A stretch of 49,955 nucleotides of DNA from Chloroflexota bacterium (lineage in GTDB: Bacteria > Chloroflexota > Anaerolineae > Aggregatilineales > UBA2796): assembly GCA_021325095.1 (NCBI GenBank), contig JAJPHV010000136.1:1-49955 (forward strand), read 5' to 3'. The translations under genes and the position numbers were made by a program. Below are positions 42,703-49,955 of the stretch, piece by piece. Positions within the stretch are counted from its first letter, which is position 1. Each line of letters opens with the position of its first letter. The notes beneath the pieces are model-generated. The model worked only from the letters and a program-made list of their open reading frames with translations. It did no database searches and was not told the origin of the DNA.

Positions 42703-43518
42703 TTACCCCGCGCTTTCCTCCCTGGCAGGTTCCTTACCGAGCATCGCCAGCGAAATGCCCATGATGTTGATGCCCGCGTCTACGTAGATCGTTTCGCCCG
42801 TGATGGCGCTCGCCAAATCCGAGCACAGCCAGAGCGCAGTGTTGCCCACGTCCTCAATGGACACGTTGCGCTTGAGCGGCGCGGCCTGCTCGCTGAAGCG
42901 CAGCATGTCCCGGAATCCGGCGATGCCCGCCGCCGCCAGCGTCTTGATGGCGCCTGCCGAAATGGCGTTGACGCGGATGCCAAGCTCGCCCAGGTCGGAG
43001 GCCAGGTAGCGCACGCTGGCTTCCAGGGCCGCTTTTGCCACGCCCATCACGTTGTAATGGGGCATCACCTTCTCCGAACCGTAGTAAGTCATGGTGATGA
43101 TGCTGCCACCTGTCGTCATGAGCGCCTTGGCGCGCTGCGCCATCGCCACCAGGCTGTACACGCTGATGTCCATCGCCAGATGAAAACCGGCGCGGCTGGT
43201 CGTCACGAACTGGTCTTTCAGGTCTTCCTGATTGGCGAAAGCAACCGCATGGATGAGGGCATCGATCTTGCCGAAACGTTCTCTGGCTTTGGCGAACAAA
43301 CTGTCCAGTTCTTCATCTTTGGTTACGTCGCACGGCTCGACAAAATCCGAGCCGATACTTTCGGCCAGCGGCAGCACGCGCTTCTTCAAAACTTCGCCCG
43401 CGTAGCTCAGACCGATCTTGGCGCCCTCGCGGTGCAGTGCTTCCGTAATCCCCCAGGCAATCGAGCGCTGGTTTGCCACGCCGAAAACCAGGGCGGTTTT
43501 TCCATCCATTAAGCCCAT
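42703..43518 (-). CDS. fabI: enoyl-ACP reductase FabI
   Basis: NADH-dependent reduction of trans-2-enoyl-ACP, the last step of each fatty acid elongation cycle. 271 residues of the SDR fold. GVANQRSIAWGI (13-24) is the FabI coenzyme loop. The catalytic pair is Y155-x6-K162, with Y145 before it; HAVAFANQ and GAIKTLAAAGI complete the site. The ATG at 43516-43518 has GGAG eight bases upstream. A longer frame starts at 43560. Confidence 0.96.
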   Translation of the reverse strand: MGLMDGKTALVFGVANQRSIAWGITEALHREGAKIGLSYAGEVLKKRVLPLAESIGSDFVEPCDVTKDEELDSLFAKARERFGKIDALIHAVAFANQEDLKDQFVTTSRAGFHLAMDISVYSLVAMAQRAKALMTTGGSIITMTYYGSEKVMPHYNVMGVAKAALEASVRYLASDLGELGIRVNAISAGAIKTLAAAGIAGFRDMLRFSEQAAPLKRNVSIEDVGNTALWLCSDLASAITGETIYVDAGINIMGISLAMLGKEPAREESAG

Positions 43519-43599
43519 AGAGTTGCTCCCATCCAGATTGTTAGGGCAGAAGTTGTCCAATATAACACGTCTGGCGCACGCGCGATACGGTTTTGCCAG

Positions 43600-44253
43600 T
43601 CAACCCGGCTTTTCAGCGATAACGACCTGCGCCACGCTGATCCGGCACGGCTCGTTCACCGACGACAACCTGAACCCGGCAGCGCTGAACCGTTCCTCGA
43701 CGCGGACAGGCCAGGGGCCGCGCTGCCCGGTGATACGGTAGGCCGCCTCCAACCCCTGCCGCGCCAGTCCGCCCCCGGTTAGGACGCCATTGGGAACAAA
43801 CACCAGCCGCCCGCCCGGCCTCAGCACGCGGTAGACTTCGGCCAGCGTTGCCGGATCGATGATGAAGTCTGTCGGGAAAGTCGAAACCACTGCCGGGAAA
43901 CAAGCATCTCGAAAAGGAAGGGCCTGGGCCGCGGCCTGCACAAGCCGGGGCACGATCCGCTGGCGGTGCAGTTTGCGGCGTGCGATGCGCCCCATGTACG
44001 GGCTGAGGTCAATGGCGACGGAGTCCAGCCCCGCCGTCCGCAGATCGATCTGTAGATTGGCCGTACCGTGCGCCAGTTCGAGGACGCACGCGCCGGGCGA
44101 CACATTGAGATGTTTGAGCGCGGCCCGCTGCCAGCTTCGCCACTCGCCCAGGCTGACGACGTAGCTCACGATGTCATACGTCCAGGCCATTTCGTTGTAG
44201 AGCAGCCGGAAGCCGAATTTGACCAGCCGCCAGTAGAGGGGAAACCGTTCCAT
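43600..44253 (-). CDS. class I SAM-dependent methyltransferase
   Basis: 217 residues. Motif I is VLELAHGTANLQIDL (the usual G-x-G is A-H-G-T here), motif II AIDLSPYM, motif IV VVSTFPTDFI, and the post-motif VLRPGGRLVFVPNG. The start MERFPLYWRLVKFGFRLLYNEMAWTYD is typical of the UbiE/MenG-like Methyltransf_11 group. The substrate is unknown. It sits upstream of fabI on the same strand with an 81-base gap. AAGG lies just ahead of the ATG. Confidence 0.88.
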   Translation of the reverse strand: MERFPLYWRLVKFGFRLLYNEMAWTYDIVSYVVSLGEWRSWQRAALKHLNVSPGACVLELAHGTANLQIDLRTAGLDSVAIDLSPYMGRIARRKLHRQRIVPRLVQAAAQALPFRDACFPAVVSTFPTDFIIDPATLAEVYRVLRPGGRLVFVPNGVLTGGGLARQGLEAAYRITGQRGPWPVRVEERFSAAGFRLSSVNEPCRISVAQVVIAEKPG

Positions 44254-44370
44254 CCTACCTTTTTCTCATCAGTGGCAAGGCATCATCCGCTATACTTGAG
44301 TGGCTTGACGATAATGATTGTGAATGGGCCCGTCATCGCCTTCAAACATGAGTGTTTTAACGAAGGAAAG

Positions 44371-44625
44371 ATGAACCGTATCCTTTTTACGCTGGTCGCC
44401 TTGATCCTGGCCGCCGCTGCTGCCCTGATCGTGCTGCAATTTGTGATGAGCTTGTTGGGCACGATTCTCCAGGTGGGCGTCGCGGGTGTGATCGCGCTGC
44501 TGGCTGCTTCTGCCGTCCTCCGCGCTGCACGAAGCATTGCCCCCTCGAAGGGTTCCACTTCACCGCCACAAATTCTAGAGCGTGGCGAGGAAATTCAACA
44601 CGCAGTCGTTGAACGCGAGCGGTGA
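44371..44625 (+). CDS. small membrane protein, unknown
   Basis: 84 residues: MNRILFTLVALILAAAAALIVLQFVMSLLGTILQVGVAGVIALLAA forms two membrane helices, then a polar tail (SKGSTSPPQILERGEEIQH). AAGGA stands at good distance from the ATG. Its last 51 bases overlap the 3' end of the convergent hydrolase gene. No family recognised. Confidence 0.65.
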   Translation: MNRILFTLVALILAAAAALIVLQFVMSLLGTILQVGVAGVIALLAASAVLRAARSIAPSKGSTSPPQILERGEEIQHAVVERER

Positions 44626-45372
44626 CTCCATATTCGGCAGGTGGCCCGAACCGCGCAGCACCTTCTTGTGCGCCCGGGGGATGCCCTGCACAAGTATATC
44701 GGCTATGGCCTGGAAATCGGGTAGATCGCGCTCCCCGACGATGACCAGCGCCGGCACGTGAATTTCGGTCAGTCGTTCGATGGCGGTTGCCATGCCGCGA
44801 TCAGGATCGCGGTTCAGCCAGTGCCAGCCGGAATAATCCTCGACGATCTGCGCCATGCGCGCGGCGACTTCAGGCTGCTCGAAGGAGGCGGCAAAAATGG
44901 GATGGGCCAGCCAGCGTTTCCGCGCGCTTTCCAATCCTACTTCTCGTGCCTTGACACTCCAATTGATCGCCCAGCGAAAACCGCCCAGTGTGGAATCGAC
45001 CAGGACGAGCGCGCGCACTGTTTCAGGATAGGTCAGGGCATAGTCGATGGCAACGCCGCCGCCCATCGACAGGCCAATCAGGGTTGCGCCCGGTAAACCG
45101 AGCTGTAAATCGAGATAGTCCAGCAGCGCCTTTAGATCGTCCACGTGGCGGTAATTTTCCGCCGCCGGCAGCGCCGACCTGCCGTAGCCGCGCAAATCCA
45201 GGCGAATGACCCGATATTGCTGCGCAAAGACATCGAACTGATCGTCCCAGACGCGGGTATCCAGGGCGAAGCCGTGAATCAGGACGAGGGCCTGGCCCTC
45301 GCCCGCTGCTTCGTAGTACAGCCGGGTTCCATTCACTTCCGCGAAACCGTTTCGGGCCGGAATTGTTTTCAC
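44575..45372 (-). CDS. alpha/beta-hydrolase
   Basis: 265 residues of the alpha/beta fold. The oxyanion loop is LIHGFALDTRVW, the nucleophile elbow GLSMGGG, the acid in GERDLPDF and the catalytic His in GSGHLPNMESP. It resembles 3-oxoadipate enol-lactonase and related esterases, but the substrate cannot be set from sequence. Start is GTG at 45370-45372, five bases after the DUF4230 stop, so the genes are coupled. Confidence 0.92.
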   Translation of the reverse strand: MKTIPARNGFAEVNGTRLYYEAAGEGQALVLIHGFALDTRVWDDQFDVFAQQYRVIRLDLRGYGRSALPAAENYRHVDDLKALLDYLDLQLGLPGATLIGLSMGGGVAIDYALTYPETVRALVLVDSTLGGFRWAINWSVKAREVGLESARKRWLAHPIFAASFEQPEVAARMAQIVEDYSGWHWLNRDPDRGMATAIERLTEIHVPALVIVGERDLPDFQAIADILVQGIPRAHKKVLRGSGHLPNMESPLAFNDCVLNFLATL

Positions 45373-45377
45373 AGCCG

Positions 45378-46100
45378 CTACTTGCAGCTATCGGGCAGTG
45401 GCGAATCGGGATCGCGCGGTGTCGTGAGCACATTCACCTGCCTGACGCCCAGACCCGACACAAAGTTAGTAATGGCAACCTGCGCGTTGGTCTGCACCTG
45501 CGCAAAAATGTCGTCGTGGAGTGCCATATCACGGAACTGCCCGACGGCGTAGCGCCGGGCTGACACGTCCAGGTTGGGCGCGGGCCGCGCAAACAGCCCC
45601 GTATCGCGCGACACGACGTAGGATGCCTGCTCGTCCAGGAAGCAGTCCAACAACTGCGGCGGTGGCAGACGGATGGTCATCGTATCGCCCTGACGAGTCA
45701 CACTCTCCGCCGTAAGCTGCCGGAGGTCGATCCCCGCCGTGACGTGACCCACAGCGACCATGACCAGCTTATCGCCGTACAAGCCGGCCAGGATGCCGGG
45801 CAGTTCGCGCTGGCTCGTGACAAGGCTCGAATAGTTGAAGCGGGTGGTCGTAAGCTGCGACATTGCCTGAACTTTTTCCAGGACGGTCGTGGCCTGCACG
45901 ATAACGGGCGACTGCGCGCCCGTGAAGGCCGCAATCAGGCCCGGCGGCAGCGTGATGACCTGCCGCACCAGCAGGACAATTGCACCGCCGACCACGCACG
46001 TATTGACCAGCAACAGCACCAGCACAGCCAGGCAGAAGGGTCGGAACCATCCGGTGCGCCGGGTCACCTCATGCTCCACCATTGCGGTTGCCTGTTCCAC
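45378..46100 (-). CDS. DUF4230-domain membrane-anchored protein
   Basis: 240 residues. One N-terminal membrane helix (FCLAVLVLLLVNTCVVGGAIVLLV), then an extracytoplasmic DUF4230 domain: AMSQLTTTRFNYSS, LVMVAVGHVTAGIDLRQL, MTIRLPPPQLLDCFLDE. Function is unknown. The start is GTG at 46098-46100, behind AAGGAAG. It is the first gene of a two-gene unit with the hydrolase. Confidence 0.85.
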   Translation of the reverse strand: MEQATAMVEHEVTRRTGWFRPFCLAVLVLLLVNTCVVGGAIVLLVRQVITLPPGLIAAFTGAQSPVIVQATTVLEKVQAMSQLTTTRFNYSSLVTSQRELPGILAGLYGDKLVMVAVGHVTAGIDLRQLTAESVTRQGDTMTIRLPPPQLLDCFLDEQASYVVSRDTGLFARPAPNLDVSARRYAVGQFRDMALHDDIFAQVQTNAQVAITNFVSGLGVRQVNVLTTPRDPDSPLPDSCK

Positions 46101-46224
46101 GATCTACGCTTCCTTTTCGGATAACACGTGTATCTCATCGCCGTTTACGCATTGGCAGCCAAAACGGTGCAGACGCAGCCAATCGGTTTGCCCCGGTGCT
46201 CGCCCCCAGCGTTCAGTCCCGGCT

Positions 46225-47226
46225 TCACTGCGTCACGAAATAACGCACCAGGTCAAGCGCCGTTGTGTGACGGTGGCGAAAGCGAGCATCGATGTACGCC
46301 ATTGGCGTCTGGCCCGGCCCGTAGCGCCGTACCCCGACGGCCCCTGTATCCCGTACCGTCGCGTGGTACAGCCAGATCACGCCGCCGTCGGTATGCGGCC
46401 AGGTCTGCACCAGGATTTGAATGCCCGGCGCGAGCGGGTTGCGGGTGCCCCCGATAATCTCTCGCCAGCGTTCGACAGGCAACCACAGCGCATGGTTGCC
46501 CATGCGCACCACGTTCGCCAGCCCGTCAAGCGTTTCCAGCGGCCCGTAGAAGTACCCCGGCCAGCGGGCAACAACATCGCGCAGTGCCTGGCGAATCGCA
46601 TCCGGCTCCTGGATGACGTTCGACGCCTTCTGCAACACGGGACAAGGCCCTCCGACTAACTGCCCCTGCGCGATCAGCGCGCTGAAATTCGACCCGGTGG
46701 GCGTGACACTGGCCGGGATGGTAATGACGAAAATCTCCTCGCGGGCAAAGAATTGGAGCGTGTCGGGCGTGGGAATCTGCTCGTCTTGGACCAGGATCAC
46801 GGCGCGCACATTGCCTGCCGTATCCATCACTGCCACGTCAGCGTAATGGTTGTCCCAGTCGTAGCCCTCGGCCACCTGGCTCACGCCTTCCAGCAGATTG
46901 GCCGTATGGACGTTGTGGCACTTCCAGCACGTCCAGCGCACCTTGATGGCCTGCTGCGTTTCCAGCGCCTGGCGAAGCTGGATCACGATCCAGCGCCGGA
47001 GCGCCGCTCTGGTGACGGCTTCAGGTGTGCAGCCGGTATCAAGCTCGTGGCCGAAATGGTGCTGCAACACCTCGCCCAGGCGCGCAACCATCGCCCCCCG
47101 GCACAGGGGACAAAAATAACGTCGCCCGCGCTGCGCTGCATCGATAGGAACCGGGTAGCCGGTTTCGTCGAGTGCCCAGCGATAGGCGATTGCATTTCCT
47201 GTCAGCGGCTTGTCCACAGTAGGCAC
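46225..47226 (-). CDS. CoiA-like zinc-finger protein
   Basis: 333 residues. The N-terminal part matches CoiA-type competence proteins: a zinc-binding CPLCRG and VLQHHFGHELDTGC, then helices (AALRRWIVIQLRQALE) and a second CxxC in WTCWKCHN. CoiA nucleases have a conserved acidic site in a strand like 'ADVxV...VRAVIExQ'; here it reads YADVAVMDTAGNVRAVILVQD, so the middle acid may be Leu. A nuclease role is therefore uncertain. The C-terminal half has no recognised domain. The GTG start has no ribosome-binding site. Confidence 0.65.
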   Translation of the reverse strand: MPTVDKPLTGNAIAYRWALDETGYPVPIDAAQRGRRYFCPLCRGAMVARLGEVLQHHFGHELDTGCTPEAVTRAALRRWIVIQLRQALETQQAIKVRWTCWKCHNVHTANLLEGVSQVAEGYDWDNHYADVAVMDTAGNVRAVILVQDEQIPTPDTLQFFAREEIFVITIPASVTPTGSNFSALIAQGQLVGGPCPVLQKASNVIQEPDAIRQALRDVVARWPGYFYGPLETLDGLANVVRMGNHALWLPVERWREIIGGTRNPLAPGIQILVQTWPHTDGGVIWLYHATVRDTGAVGVRRYGPGQTPMAYIDARFRHRHTTALDLVRYFVTQ

Positions 47227-47453
47227 TTTCGCTTGATTTTCGGCCCTATTATAGCACCGGGCGATCCGCGCCTACCTGACTTCAATCCGACTGTTGATCA
47301 CCGCTAAGGCAAACGATTCCAACCATGAATCTATCGGGTTCGGCAGAGAGCCGCGCCCGGTGGCGGGCCGCGTTTGACGCCGCCTTTGGCCCACTCATTC
47401 GGGTTGGGGGCGGTGTCTTTGGCCCGGGTCATTCGCATTTTTCGCAGCGGCTT

Positions 47454-49274
47454 TTAGTGCTTACGGCGCTTGCTGGCCCGGAACTTCTCGATGGCAAGCT
47501 GAAGCTCGGTAGCTTCGACCTGCGCGGGCGAGATCTGGAGCGCAATCTCGCAGTCGGTCACGGCCCCTTCCATATCTTTCTGCGCCAGCCGCGCCAGGCC
47601 ACGCCGCGCAAAGGCTTCGGCGTGCTGCCCGGCCAGGTTGATCACTTTGGTGAAGTCGGCAATGGCGTTCCGGTAATCGTTTCTTTCGTGGTATGCCTTG
47701 CCCCGGCTCAGGTACGCTTCGGCATTGCCCGGCTCCAGCCGAATGGCCTCATTGAAATCGCTAATGGCCCCTCGGGTGTCTTCCTTCAAGAAGCGGGCCT
47801 TGCCGCGATCCAGATAGCTAGCCGCCAGTTTGGGGTTGAGCCGGATCGCCCTGTCAAAATCGGCAATGGCGCTGGTGAGGTCGCCCTTTTCCTGGTAAGC
47901 CATGCCGCGCGCTGTGTAAAATGCCTGCTCCTTTGGGTTGAGCTTGATGGCCTCATTCAAGAGCGTGATGGCGCGCCGGGGATCGTTGTTGCTCAGAGCG
48001 TCAGTAGCCACCTCGAATTCCGTCCAGCCCGGCCTGGCGTCCTGTACGGGCGCTGGCTTGGGCCGGGTGGCCTCTTCGATCAGTTCGTTCATCATGGCCG
48101 CGTCAGGATGGTCGGGGTTGAGTTGAAGCGCGCGCTTGAAGTCCTCCACCGCCCGCTCCGCATCGCCTTCATGATGGTGAACCGCACCCCGATTGACATA
48201 CGCATCGGCGTAGCGCGGATCGAGCCGGATAGCCTCCGTGAAATCGGCCAGCGCGCCGCTCGTGTCCCCAATCTCGAAGCGGCTGGCTCCCCGCTCCACA
48301 TACTGTCTGGGGGTAGTGGGCGGCCTGGGTGTGGGTGGCACTTCGGCGGGCGTCGGGGCGGGAGCAAGGGCTGCCTGCGGCGACGACACACTCGGTTCTG
48401 GCGCAGGCGTCGCCTGCGGCACGGCAGCCGGTGGCTTTGCGCCCTTCAATTCGGAACGTTTCATCTTGACGGTGGGCTTTACCATCGCCGGATCGAGGCC
48501 CGGTAATTCCGGGTGACTGACGTGGCGCAGCGTCTCGCGCATGATAAGCGCGTCAGGGTGATTCGGGTCAAGTTCAAGCGCCTGCCGGAAGGCTTCAATC
48601 GCCGTCTCCTTATCCCCCTGTTGGATGGCCGCGAACCCGCGCTCGAAATAATCCTGGGCTGTCAACGGCGTTGGTGAAGCGCGGCCATTCCCATTGGCCG
48701 GGCGAACCTCGACATTGCCCGCCGCCGTCCGCATCAAGTCGGCCTGCGGGTGGGCCGGGTTGAGCCGCAGCGCTTCGCGGAAATCGGCGGCTGCGCCGTC
48801 CGCGTTGCCCTGCCGCAGGTAGGCAAAACCCCGGGAGGCATAGGCATCGGCATGTTCCGGATCAAGGCTGATCGCCTGGCTAAAGTCGGCCAGCGCCCCT
48901 TCATGATCGCCCGTTTCCTCGCGGGCGCTGCCCCGACCCACGTAAGCGTCGGCGTAATTGGGGCTGATTTTGATGGCCTCGGTGAAGTCTTTCACGGCGC
49001 CCTTGCGATCTCCGTTGAAGGCACGCGCCAGCCCGCGTGTGTAGTAGCCCGCCGCGCCTTTGGGGTTCAGGCGAATAGCCTGGGTGCAGTCCACAATGGC
49101 AGGCTCGAACTGACCCCGGCTGATGTAGGCCAGGCTGCGCTCAATCAGGACTTCGACGTGTTGCGGATCGAGACGAACGACCTCGGTAAAGTCGGCAATT
49201 GCTCCATCCAGGTCGCCCGCTTTTACCCGTCCCAGGCCCCTGGTGTAATAATCGTCTACAGTTAATTCTTGCAT
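47454..49274 (-). CDS. TPR-repeat protein
   Basis: 606 residues, almost wholly TPR repeats of 34 residues with the pattern 'AYxxRGxAxxxxGDxxGAIADFxxAIRLNP'. About six repeats occupy the first 240 residues; a Pro/Ala-rich linker (280-325, PAPEPSVSSPQAALAPAPT) and about six or seven more repeats follow. The Asp in GDL and Pro in LNP are regular. It is a scaffold with unknown partners. The start is the ATG at 49272-49274; a TTG at 49298 is less likely. Confidence 0.9.
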   Translation of the reverse strand: MQELTVDDYYTRGLGRVKAGDLDGAIADFTEVVRLDPQHVEVLIERSLAYISRGQFEPAIVDCTQAIRLNPKGAAGYYTRGLARAFNGDRKGAVKDFTEAIKISPNYADAYVGRGSAREETGDHEGALADFSQAISLDPEHADAYASRGFAYLRQGNADGAAADFREALRLNPAHPQADLMRTAAGNVEVRPANGNGRASPTPLTAQDYFERGFAAIQQGDKETAIEAFRQALELDPNHPDALIMRETLRHVSHPELPGLDPAMVKPTVKMKRSELKGAKPPAAVPQATPAPEPSVSSPQAALAPAPTPAEVPPTPRPPTTPRQYVERGASRFEIGDTSGALADFTEAIRLDPRYADAYVNRGAVHHHEGDAERAVEDFKRALQLNPDHPDAAMMNELIEEATRPKPAPVQDARPGWTEFEVATDALSNNDPRRAITLLNEAIKLNPKEQAFYTARGMAYQEKGDLTSAIADFDRAIRLNPKLAASYLDRGKARFLKEDTRGAISDFNEAIRLEPGNAEAYLSRGKAYHERNDYRNAIADFTKVINLAGQHAEAFARRGLARLAQKDMEGAVTDCEIALQISPAQVEATELQLAIEKFRASKRRKH

Positions 49275-49333
49275 GGATTTCGACTCCGAGGAAGACAATT
49301 CAGTGCCTTCATTGTACTATGGTGTTGCAAACC

Positions 49334-49349
49334 GTGTGGAAGTCCACAC
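49334..49349. promoter_or_regulatory. perfect 16-base inverted repeat, likely operator
   Basis: GTGTGGA (49334-49340), AG, TCCACAC (49343-49349). It lies 60 bases upstream of the TPR gene start and next to a possible -10 TACAAT on the minus strand. The short two-base centre suits a repressor dimer better than an RNA hairpin. Confidence 0.45.
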
Positions 49350-49587
49350 ACACTGGTAAATTCGCCCGATTCGTAAATACGTAAGGGCGCCAGATGCCGG
49401 ATTTATTCCTATTTTTATTCTTTTTATTCACTGAGCACGGCTATCGGATACATTCATGGCACGCGTGCCCGTCGATTGAGCTCCGTCGCGGGCAGATTCT
49501 GCAATGCTTTATTCATAAAAGATTCATAACCTTGAGCTGGACTGTGCACATCTTAATAGGTTGACTTTGCCGCTGGCATGGGTGAAT

Positions 49588-49616
49588 TTGCCACGCACGG
49601 CGCTCCTGCTTACACT
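49588..49616 (+). promoter_or_regulatory. promoter of the xylulokinase gene
   Basis: TTGCCA (49588-49593), a 17-base spacer and TACACT (49611-49616); transcription should begin near 49623, leaving a leader of about 34 bases with AAGGATGAG before the ATG. Confidence 0.55.
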
Positions 49617-49656
49617 CTACGCGATGACTTAATGCTTGCCAGCAAGGATGAGCTTT

Positions 49657-49955
49657 ATGGCGGACTATTTCATCGGGATCGATGTCAGCACCACTGCCTC
49701 CAAAGCGTTGGTGATCGACGCGCGCGGCGCGGTCATCGCCAGCCAGAGCTACCCGCACGAGCTTTCGACGCCGCGCCCGCTGTGGTCGGAGCAAGACCCG
49801 GAAAACTGGTGGGCGGCGACCAGCCACGCCCTGCGCGACGTTCTCCAAAAAGTGCCCGCCGATCAGGTCGCCGCCATCGGGCTGACGGGCCAGATGCACG
49901 GCCTGACCTCGCTCGACGAGAACGGGCATCCGCTGCGCCCCGCCATCCTGTGGAA
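49657..49955 (+). CDS. xylulokinase-like FGGY carbohydrate kinase, 5' part
   Basis: The first 99 residues of an FGGY kinase; the gene runs off the right edge. Visible are the phosphate-1 loop FIGIDVSTTASKALVID, PHELSTPRPLWSEQDPENWW and AIGLTGQMHGLTSLDENG, the xylulokinase-type GQMHG motif. It phosphorylates a ketopentose, probably D-xylulose, for the pentose phosphate pathway. Only the N-terminal domain is seen, so the substrate is tentative. AAGGATGAG lies ahead of the ATG at 49657-49659. Confidence 0.9.
   Translation, partial: MADYFIGIDVSTTASKALVIDARGAVIASQSYPHELSTPRPLWSEQDPENWWAATSHALRDVLQKVPADQVAAIGLTGQMHGLTSLDENGHPLRPAILW

Larger units (their letters stand above)
49275..49656. other. 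AT-rich divergent control region between the TPR and xylulokinase genes
   Basis: About 380 bases, AT-rich in its middle (49400-49440, runs of T). It holds the perfect inverted repeat at 49334-49349, the xylulokinase promoter at 49588-49616, and another TTGACT at 49561-49566. No RNA gene is visible. Confidence 0.6.

Noticed and set aside
43600..44253. Methyltransferase as the missing tailoring enzyme of the diterpene pathway
   Set aside because: Herpetosiphon has an adjacent methyltransferase, but this one is 35 kb away next to fabI, and nothing ties it to the locus.
47325..48506. Long plus-strand open frame across the TPR gene
   Set aside because: It is the antisense of regular TPR repeats, which keeps several frames open; its peptide has no motif.

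Overview
The window looks like chromosomal DNA of a free-living, GC-rich bacterium, most likely a member of the Chloroflexota (Anaerolineae or Herpetosiphon-like). This is inferred from gene content, not from a marker gene. The pointers are a bacterial Elp3, very long multi-GAF histidine kinases, a class II diterpene cyclase with a tuberculosinol/kolavelool-synthase-type partner, a LexA whose operator resembles the Gram-positive SOS box, and a family of palindromic repeats bounded by CCTCACCCCC / GGGGGTGAGG. I saw no rRNA, tRNA, CRISPR array, prophage or transposase.

Layout. 0.2-3.8 kb, minus strand: moeA, a lone receiver and a two-gene ABC exporter. 3.8-4.4 kb: a HAD phosphatase on the plus strand, apparently translated from a leaderless mRNA. 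4.4-9.3 kb, minus strand: the most interesting locus. It holds a class II diterpene cyclase, a membrane histidine kinase coupled to it, two single-domain receivers and, last, a protein of the Rv3378c (tuberculosinol / kolavelool synthase) family. An MFS exporter lies upstream on the same strand. 11.4-18.1 kb: rpmB, then rpe, an HNH protein, rlmN, a DUF3052 protein, a GT-C glycosyltransferase and elp3. 18.6-25.6 kb: a REC-histidine kinase, a toast-rack protein, a GH4 glycosidase plus BadF-type sugar kinase pair, a GT87-like membrane protein, a YbaK deacylase, an EthD-like protein and a DUF883-like anchor. 25.8-31.9 kb: a HAD phosphatase, lexA, an aquaporin, an FHA protein, a PQQ sugar dehydrogenase, a phosphoglycerate mutase and a YigZ protein. 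32-40 kb: an SbcD-like nuclease, a gene graveyard, a 1588-residue histidine kinase with eight GAF domains and homoserine dehydrogenase. 40-50 kb: a DUF4139 protein, fabI, a methyltransferase, an alpha/beta hydrolase, a DUF4230 protein, a CoiA-like protein, a large TPR protein and the start of a xylulokinase.

How the genes fit together. Most are housekeeping genes in short operons. The diterpene locus stands out because a two-component system is built into a terpene pathway: the kinase start lies two bases past the cyclase stop, and the second terpene enzyme starts ten bases past a receiver stop. The likely chemistry is geranylgeranyl diphosphate to a bicyclic diterpenyl diphosphate, then to an alcohol or ether. 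The second enzyme, however, appears to have Gly where the Rv3378c family has its key Asp. A second theme is the interspersed palindromic repeat. It sits between genes and also inside two coding frames without breaking them, and a decayed copy seems to supply a ribosome-binding site.
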